Notes under the pieces: model-generated
What the model was told of the DNA's origin: nothing
Database searches by the model: none
Seen by the model: only the letters and a program-made list of their open reading frames with translations
Assembly (NCBI GenBank): GCA_001643675.2
Contig: LSRY02000010.1
Location: 527,501-591,500, forward strand
Reading direction: 5' to 3'
Source: Monocercomonoides exilis
Taxonomy: Eukaryota > Preaxostyla > Oxymonadida > Polymastigidae
Length of the DNA: 64,000 bases
Translations under genes and position numbers: made by a program
In this document: one piece after another, positions 40,671 to 50,500 of the stretch
How the letters are laid out: each line of letters starts with the position of its first letter
Position numbering within the stretch: the stretch's first letter is position 1

Positions 40671-41367
40671 TAATATTTCAAAAAATGATTGATCTATGCC
40701 ACTTTTTTGTAATTTATTCAATTAACAAAAAAGAAAAAAGTCATTGAAAGTTGGAATGATTTGGTCAATTTCTGAAAATAGCAACACATGCAGAAAAATG
40801 CATAAACTTTTCTGTTGTTGATATGAAGAAGAAAATGAATGAGAATAATTAGTGAGAATACAATTTTTGTTCAAAAAAATTTTTCAGCTTTATTATTTGA
40901 AGAAAGGAGAAAACCCGACAAATTATTGAATACTCTTTGAGAAGATGAATATCAAAAAAATGTGACCCATCGAATTTTGAGGTATTATCTTTTATTTTTC
41001 TTTATCAAATTATTGAGTGAATTTGATTCTCATCATTCCAAAATTTCCAGTGGATATTTTTTTTTATTTTTTTGAATGTTTTGTCGCATTAATTTTTAAT
41101 TTTTCTAACCAAGGAACAACAATTTTTCGTTCAAATTAAATTTGTTTGTTATGTTGATAATTCTTTCAGAAGAATAAGTAAAAAAAAAATCTTTTTATTG
41201 AAATAACATATGTGGAAAAATTCAAATTTGTATTGTAAATTACATGTTGAAAACCTTTTGAAAGCTGGAAATTAATATCTGTTGAAACATTTTCATTATG
41301 AAAAAATTATGCTTATTTTGCCCTTAATAATTTAAATTTTTGTTGGTAATTTGATAGTTTGATTGTC
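40671..41367. promoter_or_regulatory. Divergent intergenic region between debranching enzyme and sirtuin genes
   Basis: About 700 bases of AT-rich DNA separate two head-to-head start codons, so both promoters lie here. I see no specific motif that stands out. Confidence 0.4.
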
Positions 41368-42966
41368 ATGAATATAGCAGATGAAACCGAAGAAATTATT
41401 GAGAATGATGAAGACGATAAAGCAAGGATCATAAATCTTGATGGTGATTCTGTAACGTTTCGTGATTCAGAGGGAAATGTGTTTTCTGTTGATTTAGCCA
41501 CTTTCTCCCAACTTATAGCACAAACAATGACAAAACATATGAGAACAAGAATAAGCAATTTATGTACTCTCGAGCATGTTTGTAATTTTGTTTATGTCTA
41601 TTTTTTGAGGAATAAAATTGATTAGGCTGTTCAATTAATTAACAATTCACATAACATTGTTGTTATTACTGGAGCTGGAGTTTCCGTTTCATGTGGAATA
41701 CCTGATTTTCGTTCAAAAGGAGGTAAACCATTATCTTTTTTGAAATATATCAAAAAAAAATTTTCAAGGTTTTTATGATAGAGCGAAGCAAGATGGACTT
41801 TCTTCACCAGAATTGATTTTCGATTTGAGATATTTCCGTAAAGATCCTTCTTTATTTTACAACTATGCTGTCACTTTACTTCCATCAAATTACGAGCCAA
41901 GCTTTACTCATTATTTTATTTCATATCTTGAAAAACAGAATAAATTGTTAAGAAATTACACTCAAAATATCGATAATTTGGAAAAGGAAGCTGGAGCTAC
42001 TCGTGTTATACAGTGTCATGGATCATTAGGTTTTACAACTTGTACTAATTGTGGACGTCATGCTCCGATTGAAGAGATTGAATCTCAAATCAGAAGAAAG
42101 GTATATGATTTTAATGTGTACGTGAGCAATATTAATTTGCTTTATTTTTGGTTATATAGGAAGTTGCAATTTGTCACGCATGCGGTGTAGGAGTTATAAA
42201 GCCAGATGTTGTGTTCTTTGGGGAAGGACTTCCTGAAGAGTTTCACAGCAGCCGTGACCCAGACATGAAAGACGAATGCGATTTGGTTATTGTCATTGGC
42301 AGTTCGCTGAACGTGCAGCCTGTTTGCACTCTTGTCGATGATCCGCCTTCGGATGTCCCGCAGATCCTGATCAACAGAGACATTGTAGGCAACAGAGACC
42401 ATTTTGATATTAATTTGCTTGGCGATTGCGATGATGTGTGCGCTGTTATTGCGCAAATGTTGGGTTGGGATTTGGACAGCTTTATTTCCAATGAGAAAGC
42501 AGCCAGAGCAAAAAGAACAGTAAAACACGAAAAAAACATGGGTGGAGAAGAAGATAATAAAGAAAGTGAAAATGAGCATATGACAGAAAGATACCAAAAT
42601 TTTGAATCCATTTCATCTCTTCCTGCTTCAATTGATACGTCTGTTGCATCAACTACTTCTTTTTCTTCTTCTTCAACTTCTGCTGGTAATGATTTTCAAT
42701 TAAATGACAATGAAGATGAATCAATTCTTTCTGAATCCATATCAAAAGATGAATCTGCAGAAGGATCATCTCCAATACAGAATGATGCTTCAGCAGCTGA
42801 TGAATCTTCTATGAATGCAACTTTATCTCATCTTAACTCAATGACATCTGATTCGCCTCGTCTTCCAATGAACCCTCAAACTTCTTTTATGAACATTAAC
42901 GGAGTGACAATTGCACAGCGTTTTGTTGGACCAAACAATACGTTTTTTAGAAGTGTGATTGGATAA
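41368..42966 (+). CDS. Sir2-class NAD-dependent protein deacylase (sirtuin), four exons
   Basis: Exons are 41368-41577, 41626-41722, 41769-42100 and 42160-42966 (TAA), joined in phases 0, 1 and 0 to give 481 residues. The introns are 48, 46 and 59 nt with donors GTTTGT, GTAAAC and GTATAT. Sirtuin motifs appear in order: [17 protein letters not shown] (NAD binding), [13 protein letters not shown] with the catalytic His, a zinc ribbon CTNC...CHAC split by the third intron, [25 protein letters not shown] and INRD. The GIPDFRS/GSSLxVxP form is that of class I, Sir2/SIRT1-3-like enzymes. An acidic N-terminus and a Ser/Asp-rich C-terminal tail of about 150 residues flank the core. Sirtuins deacetylate histones and other proteins. 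A nuclear role is plausible, but I see no clear localisation signal. Confidence 0.95.
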
Positions 42967-42979
42967 AAAAACAAGATTA

Positions 42980-42985
42980 AATAAA
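42980..42985 (+). terminator. Possible polyadenylation signal AATAAA after the sirtuin stop
   Basis: AATAAA occurs 13 bases after the TAA stop. AT-rich DNA makes this hexamer common, so the support is weak. Confidence 0.3.
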
Positions 42986-43081
42986 CAGATTTATTTTTTA
43001 ATTGATTGCTGATACTAATTGTCTGTATTTATTTCTCAATTTTCTGTTTTGTGTTTCATTTTGATTCTTACTCATTGTTTG

Positions 43082-43082
<1 letters not shown>

Positions 43083-43112
<30 letters not shown>
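43083..43112. repeat. (ATT)n microsatellite, about 30 nt
   Basis: A perfect trinucleotide run lies immediately upstream of the acidic ORF. It would encode poly-Ile if translated in that frame, so it is probably leader or intron sequence. Confidence 0.85.
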
Positions 43113-43114
<2 letters not shown>

Positions 43115-44156
43115 AATCATTGAAGAACTTGGAAAAGACGCTTATTTGGACGCTGAATGGCTTGCAGAAGCTGACGAAGAGTTAGTGCGGAAGTCATCGC
43201 ACTACAGAGGAGATTCCTGTTACGACGAATTTGAAGAGAGCGAAGAGTACGATGATGAAGGGCTGGAGGAAGAGATGCTGGAGTTGCAGCGCAGGGAGAT
43301 TGAGAGAGACGGGATTTGGACAAGAACACGCTCCTCCTTACAGACAAGCAGTGAAAATCCGATTGTTGTCGAAGACGACAATGATGAAGAAGGCGATGGT
43401 GATAACTATGATGATGATGAAGAAGGAGATGAAGAAGAAGATGATGATGATTACGATGATTATGAAATGGCAGACAGAGGCGACAGTGACTACTCGAGCA
43501 TTGATTCTATTGATCTCTTTTCTGACTCGATTGACCGCACAATTACACAGCACAGGCGATGCTTTACAATTGACGAGAGGACAGAAGAGTGGCAGTTGTT
43601 CCATTCGCCAGAGGTGGCGTACGTGCTTAAAAGGAAAGATTTTAATTCACATGATGATGTATTTCCAATCCCTAACAGCAATGACTTTGAAAAGGAAATT
43701 AGAAATTTGAACGAATCTGAATGGAAAACAGATATTGAATGCAGAAAAAGCGATTTATTTAAATCTCATCAGAAAATTAAAGAAAACGAGCTTTCTGAAA
43801 GTTTTGATGGTTATGTTTATGAAAGGAATTTTTATCAAAAGGAAAATGAAAGAAACAGAGATGTAACACCTTTAGATGATGAAAGAAGTAGAGAATTTGA
43901 CCAGATATGCGAAAAAGCAGAAACTGCACCTTTTTTACAAGTTTTAACTGGGAATGAAGAAAGATTGAAAAATAAAAAGTCTGCAGGAAATCTTTCGATA
44001 GAAAAAAGGAAAAGATTGCCGTTTGCTCCTTTTGGATCTCGTCTTCATCATTCACCTTGCTCAATCCATAGTTCAAGAAGGTGTTTCAAAAGAAAGATTG
44101 CGAGTGTTTCAGATTTAATTACTGTTTTTGAGGAACCCATTATTCTCACAACATGA
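43113..44156 (+). CDS. Acidic protein of unknown function, start unresolved
   Basis: The frame is open from 43083 to TGA at 44154-44156. The first in-frame ATG is only at 43275, which would discard well-structured sequence (EELGKDAYLDAEWLAEADEELV). I therefore suspect a spliced 5' exon, with CATTGAAG at about 43117-43124 as a possible acceptor. The protein has an extreme D/E tract around 43380-43480, then FTIDERTEEWQLFHSPEVAYVL, and a basic C-terminal segment (KRKRLPFAPFGSRLHHSPC...RRCFKRK). I do not recognise it. It follows the sirtuin on the same strand, and could even be its 3' continuation if that gene has one more intron before its TAA. The ORF itself is well supported by composition. 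Confidence 0.55.
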
Positions 44157-44695
44157 TGTTGAAAACTCAAATTTAATTAGCAAAATTTTTTAATTTTTGT
44201 TATCTTTATTTATTGATGAATATCTGAAAAGTTAGAACCATATTTCCATTTTGACGTGAATGAAAAAGATGAACAAGAGTTGGATTATTTATTTGCGCAA
44301 ACACAACATATTTGTCAAACCATAAAAATAAGTATTTTCCAGGAAAAAAACATATATAATTGGTAAAGTTTTATATGAACAAAAACAATTTCCAAAGTGA
44401 GAACATTTTTTGTATTTCTCGTGAGAAAAAATCATTCTGCAATTAACCCCTTTGTGTTGCAAATGCAGGACATGCAATAAACCCGGGCAACATACATAAG
44501 TCAACTTTCATAAAACTTTTTGCTCATTCATTTGTTTCAAATTTGACAAAGGAAGCATTCGATATTAAAAAAATAATTTCTTTTACCAATTTTCAGCAAA
44601 TGAATGAGTAAAAAAGTTAAAAAAAAAAAAAAGCTGACATTAGAATGTTGTTGAGGATTTGTCGCGCACTTCATGAAAAATGAGAAAATGTGTAA
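44157..44695. other. AT-rich intergenic region
   Basis: No gene or RNA gene is recognisable. The region lies between the acidic ORF and the first large inverted repeat. Confidence 0.5.
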
Positions 44696-45712
44696 TAGGA
44701 TCAACTTTTTAATGGGACTTTTTCCCTTATTGGCACTTTTTTTGTTTTTGACTGCCAACTTTCAACAAACGTTGATTGGCTTTCAGTACTTCAAAAAACC
44801 TTTTTTACAAGTTTAACACAATTTATTTACAGTTTGTTTTTTAATTTTTGCTTATTACACATTGAGAAATTACGTTTTTTTGTTAAATTTGAAAGGACTT
44901 TTACCAGCCAACTAGGCAACGTCCAAGAAATTGGATACATGTTTTGAATGGCAAATACTATTATCTAACTTCTTTTAAATTCTTTTTTTTAAACACTTTT
45001 TTCTTGTTTTTTTCACATTTCATTTTTTTAACAACATTCTAACATAAAACCGATTATTTCTTTGTTAATATAATGAAATGATAAAAATAAAAATTTGATA
45101 TGAAAAACAAATAGTCTGATAATAAAGTATTGGAAAAATGAAACATTAATTTTTTATATTTGTCTTTTTCAGGCAAATAGCGCAAACCAAAAATTAACAA
45201 CGATCATACTTTTGTGACATTGTTAAGTTCTTGACAAATAAAAAAAAATTAATGTTTCATTTTTCCAATACTTTATTATCAGACTATTTGTTTTTCATAT
45301 CAAATTTTTATTTTTATCATTTCATTATATTAACAAAGAAATAATCGGTTTTATGTTAGAATGTTGTTAAAAAAATGAAATGTGAAAAAAACAAGAAAAA
45401 AGTGTTTATGTAAAAAAAAAAAAAAGAATTTAAAAGAAGTTAGATAATAGTATTTGCCATTCAAAACATGTATCCAATTTCTTGGACGTTGCCTAGTTGG
45501 CTGGTAAAAGTCCTTTCAAATTTAACAAAAAAACGTAATTTCTCAATGTGTAATAAGCAAAAATTAAAAAACAAACTGTAAATAAATTGTGTTAAACTTG
45601 TAAAAAAGGTTTTTTGAAGTACTGAAAGCCAATCAACGTTTGTTGAAAGTTGGCAGTCAAAAACAAAAAAAGTGCCAATAAGGGAAAAAGTCCCATTAAA
45701 AAGTTGACCCTA
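44696..45712. repeat. Large near-perfect palindrome, arms about 470 nt, loop about 68 nt
   Basis: The left arm (44696-45164) and right arm (45233-45712) are reverse complements, with only a few indels in poly-A/T runs and single mismatches. The outer ends read TAGGATCAACTTTTTAATGG and, from the other strand, TAGGGTCAACTTTTTAATGG. The central loop contains AGCGCAAACC and no coding frame. The shape is that of a fold-back transposon or a very long-armed MITE. I found no obvious target-site duplication. Confidence 0.85.
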
Positions 45713-45788
45713 AATGATATGCTGTCCAAATTTAATCATTTAATTGGATTATTTTTTATATTGCTTTTTATTTTTTAATTTATTAACA

Positions 45789-46482
45789 CTTTTCATTTAT
45801 ATTTATTTGCGGTTCGATTTTGAATGCCCTCTTGATTTCAAGACCTTAGCGACAACTCCAAACATATTTAACACTTGGAAAGTTCTTTTTGGAATCTTAT
45901 TTTTTCAATTAAAAATTTCAGATGAGCTATTCTATTTTATATGTCGCAAATGATCAACATTTTGGTTTTATAAAGCAGATCATTTAAATAACTTTTCGTA
46001 ATATGTGAGTGATTGTTCATACTATCATATTTATTTTATCGAATATTTTGGTTTGAGAATTCTCATTGAATATTGATTAACGAACACTGAAAAGTCATAA
46101 CTCCAAACAAAGACTATTTTTTCGTAAATATAATCTCATACAATATATTTTCTTAAACAATGATTATTCGTTGTTCATTTGAATGAAAAAAATCTTCAAA
46201 AGAAATAATACATTTGAAGATTCAACACTCCGAAAAAAGTTATGATTTCATAAATAATAATCACTCACATATTACGAAAAGTTATTTAAATGATCTGCTT
46301 TATAAAACCAAAATGTTGATCATTTGCGACATTTCAAATAGAATAGCTCATCTGAAATTTTTAATTGAAAAAATAAGATTCCAAAAAGAACTTTCCAAGT
46401 GTTAAATATGTTTGGAGTTGTCGCTAAGGTCTTGAAATCAAGAGGGCATTCAAAATCGAACCGCAAATAAATATGATAAAAG
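45789..46482. repeat. Second inverted repeat, arms about 228 nt
   Basis: The left arm (45789-46016) and right arm (46255-46482) are almost perfect complements; both contain TTTGCGGTTCGATTTTGAAT or its reverse. The spacer of about 240 nt is AT-rich. The arms can be read as an open frame on either strand, but this is only a consequence of the palindrome. It sits 76 nt after the first palindrome. Confidence 0.85.

Positions 46483-46488
<6 letters not shown>

Positions 46489-46562
<74 letters not shown>
46489..46562. repeat. (CA)37 microsatellite
   Basis: An uninterrupted CA dinucleotide run of 74 nt abuts the right end of the second inverted repeat. Confidence 0.95.
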
Positions 46563-46566
<4 letters not shown>

Positions 46567-46620
46567 AACATATTTGGGATGACGGTCTCAAAAAAAAATT
46601 TATGGTGAGGGTTAAACTCC

Positions 46621-46778
46621 GCACAAGGGAAAAAACCAGCACAAAAGACATTTTCATTCGAATTAATCAACCAATTTCATATATGTGAAAGGCTTTAAAT
46701 GCAATGATCTTCCACATATATAAAATTGGTTGATTAATTTAGAAGAAAATATCATTCACACTGGTTTTTTCCCTCACG
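46621..46778. repeat. Third inverted repeat, arms about 66 nt
   Basis: The left arm (about 46621-46687) and right arm (about 46713-46778) share AGGGAAAAAACCAG and AATTAATCAACCAATT on opposite strands, at roughly 80 percent identity by eye. The loop is only about 25 nt, so the segment could form a long hairpin. Confidence 0.7.
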
Positions 46779-47508
46779 ATTATGTTGTTTTTTCCTGTTT
46801 CTTCTCAGTTTTTGTGCAATTCTCCATCTCAAAAAATAACATTATTTTAAAAATATGAATTTTTAATTATTTGTTTTTCTCTATAAAACCGCAAAATTTA
46901 AGAACAAATCGCAAAATCCTTCAGTCAACGACATATTTCGAATTTGAAATATTATCAACATGAAGTGAAGTTCATTTGGAAAATGGTTTGAAGTATTTAT
47001 TAATTAAGTGACATTAGAAAGAAATTTTGACAAGTGGAAAATATGGAAAACCTATGGAGATGTTGGACGATATTTTTAGCTTTATGAATTTTGTTCCATT
47101 TTGCACATTTTATTTTATTTCTCAATTTTGAAAAATTTCCGATGTCTTTTTGATACGAGAATGAAAAACTTATCATGAAAAGGTTGTGGGAAAAAAATTT
47201 TTTTTCAAATTGTTGTTTTATTCATAAATGCAAGAATTTTACCCCATGTGTTTAACATTTTTTCCAAACGTTTGAACATGCTTTAGTTATGGGATGATTA
47301 TTGTTGAAAAAACAATTTCACAATTCCGAAATGGATATTGAACACTTGACGATTTTAGTCATGAACTCAAACTTTTTTTTGTAATGATTTGCATATTTAA
47401 TGAAAAGAATTGGAAAAGAAAAAATTGACATTCAAAGTTATATTTTGAATTTCGAAGAGAAAAAGAAAACATATGAAACAAAATACAAATATTTGCAAAT
47501 AACATAAA
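46779..47508. other. AT-rich intergenic region downstream of the lipid kinase gene
   Basis: There is no coding frame with support. The minus-strand frame that runs through 47397-47508 is only the unspliced extension of the kinase ORF past its real last exon. Confidence 0.55.
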
Positions 47509-50500
47509 TTAATATTTATGATTCTTTTGCATGAACTGGAACCAGTCATATAGCCCTGTCGAAACAGCTCCTTTGGCTTCTCCAACTTTCCTTCTCTGCA
47601 CATTTCCAAGATCAAGCACGTTGAAAACAAAATTGCAAAATAAAATAAAATTGCATTTAAAATACAATAAGAATGAAATTCATTATTAAATGCGCAAACC
47701 ATGAAAGCAACTGCCCCACACTCAGACAGCAGAGGAGCCAATCTGTTTTCCACGTCTGTCACCGAACGGGGCTTGAAACACTCCAGCTTCGACGGCATCA
47801 TCAGCTCAATCGGAATCAGCAGCGACTCCATCCAGTCGCGAATCGCCAGGAAGCACTGGCAGCACAAGCACACAAACCACGAAAACCCTCCCGATCCCTC
47901 TCCCCCCATCGCAGACACCATCTCCGGTCTCAGCGGAAACGGCGCACGCTCAAACTCGATCCCGCCTGGTGCAATGTTGAAGATGTGCCCAAAGTCGATG
48001 TGCACAACATGCCCTCCCCCATCCACCAGCACATTCCCGTTGTGTCTGTCCTTCATGTTCAGCAGATACACAAGCACGCTGTATGCTGCTCCGCTCCGGA
48101 TCAGATTTCGCTGGGCTCTGCGGAATGTCACATCCACAAACCCACTCCCCTTCCCGTCTCCCCGCGACCCTTCCACACCCCCATTGCTCCCTTCTCCTGA
48201 TACGCTTCCTCCTTTTCCTCTCTCCTGCTCCTTTCCTTTTCCCCTTTCCATCTCCACCCCAAATCCCATTCCATACTTCAGCCCAAAATAGTCTTTCAGG
48301 TTTCCTTCCACCAGCTTCCCAATCATGTCCCGCGATGGTGCGTTTGGCACCACTTCCAGAATTCCCTTCCCGCCCTGCGTCGAGATCACCTGGTACGGCC
48401 CCACAAACACATCCACTCCCTCCCCATACAGCATCTCCCCCATCAGCCCAATCAGCTGCACTGCCAGTGAGTCTTGCCGGCAATCATCCCCCGACTTGAA
48501 TATGCACGTTGCAGTCGACAGCGAGCGCAGCGACGACACATCCACCACAAACTGCTCCTCATCTCTTTCCGCTCCCTCGCTGCTCGACTGAGGAGACGAT
48601 GAAAAATATGGTGATTGCCCTGAACTCTCCACTGGTGATGGCGACTGAATCTGCATCTGCAACTGCTGCTGCTGCTCTCTTGCGCTCTCTTTCTTCCTCT
48701 GCTCCCTCCACACACGTCGCTGCTGCTCCACCTCCTCTCCTCGTGCTGTGAAGAACACGATCTTCACAGGGCACTTCGCATGCGACTTCATCACTGCAAT
48801 CGACTTCATATCCACCCCAACCACAACAAGCTCCGGAGCTGTCGGAATATACACTTCCCCGCTGCTGATCAGCCCCGCTGCCAGGACTGCCACTTTCTCT
48901 TTGATAAACGGCACCCGCGCCCCAATTTCCATCGCCTTCAGCACCCCGCTGATCGCAGTCAATGCCCCATAAAATCCAAACAGCAGCCGAAGATTCGCCC
49001 ACTCTGCCTCCGAAAGAGACGACTGCACCAGCCCAATCATCAGCGACACACACTGCAAAAACACAACATCCTCCACTCCCAGCACCTCTTCCTTTCCCTT
49101 CTTCTTCTTCTTCTGTTGGCTTTGTTGTTGTTGTTGTTGTTGCTGTTGCTGCATCTGCGGAGCTGTAGAAGAGCTTTCCAGCCGAGCAGGCACTTGCTCT
49201 CGTGCTTCGCTCTCGCTCTTCTCGTTTGCTTCTGCCTCGTCCGAATTTGTGTCCTCGTTCGCCTTGCTGTCTCCTTCTCCATCATCTCCATTGTCTGCCT
49301 CTGTGTTGTCCAGCCTGTCCAGAGCCAGAATAGTTGCTGCACTGTCTCTCCCCACCCCCATCTTTTCAGCTCCTCCTCTTCCATATCGGTGTGCAATCCG
49401 TCTTTCTGCCTCTTCCTCTGCTGCTCGTATCATCTGCTCGTTCTCCCCCTCAACTGCTGGCAGCTGGCAGTTCAGCTCCCACAACAGCCTGTGCCCGAGT
49501 ACCCGCGACGACCAGGCTGCCCCAATCAGCACTCGGCAGATCGACCCGCACCGCACCACAAACTGCATCACACCCAGCGGAGAAAGCGGTGCCAGCACCA
49601 GCTCTGACACTACACACGGAATCGGAGTTGAAGTCGAGGATGGATGAGAGGCAGCAAATGCTGAAAGTGCTGAAGACGATGACAAGTCACAACTGTCGAG
49701 AGCAACTTCCGAAGTGGGCTTATCCGGAACATGGGCTGCTCGAACGGGATGATCGCAAATGAGGTCGGCCCTTGCACTACCGAAGGTGAAGACGATGTTG
49801 GTGAGAGTGCTGAGTATCGGGTGGTGTGCCGAACAAAGAACAACTGATCGCATGCATCCATTCTCTGCTCCATATCCTGATCGCTCGAAAGAGTAAATAT
49901 CTGTTTTCCAATTGCATTTGAAGATGAAGTCGAAGAAGCAGAAGAAGCAGAAGATGGCAATGTTGACACTGATGTTAATGCTGATGAAGATAAAAGATGA
50001 GACATTTGCTGAGATGCATCTGCGCCTTTCTCAATGCTTCTCCTTTTTTCATCTTCAATAAGCTTCTTTTTGAAGCTCTTCATCTCCCTCTTGGTTGCTT
50101 GCCCAAAGCATTTCGAAGGAAACTCAAACAATCCCAGCTCAAAATGCTCCTTTCCATTTTGTGTGAATGGCGCCATCCGGAACGATTGCACAAACTGTGG
50201 CAGATAGAACGTGATGCGCAGAGGAGGTGCGACTGCAATCGACCACGACACAAATGCTTGCACACACGAATGAATCCGCAGTGCTGTTGGCACATTCGGC
50301 GACAAATAGGACATTGCTGAGTCGATCGGAGCTGCTCCACACAGCGACAGCACTTGCAGCGCACCACACGAACCGAACATCCTCGGAGTTCCAATCACTC
50401 CAATGTGCTCTGTCACAGAGTGAGGAGCAACAATATGATGTGTCGCTCCAAACTTGTGCTCCACTTTCGCCTTCTTTGCTTGTGACCCAAATGCCCTCTT

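Noticed and set aside
43146-43148. TTG start codon for the acidic ORF
   Set aside because: Nuclear eukaryotic genes start at ATG; a missing 5' exon is more likely.
46320-46670. Open frames in the second inverted repeat, with hydrophobic or CV-repeat stretches
   Set aside because: They occur on both strands because of the palindrome and run through the CA repeat; no protein family is recognisable.
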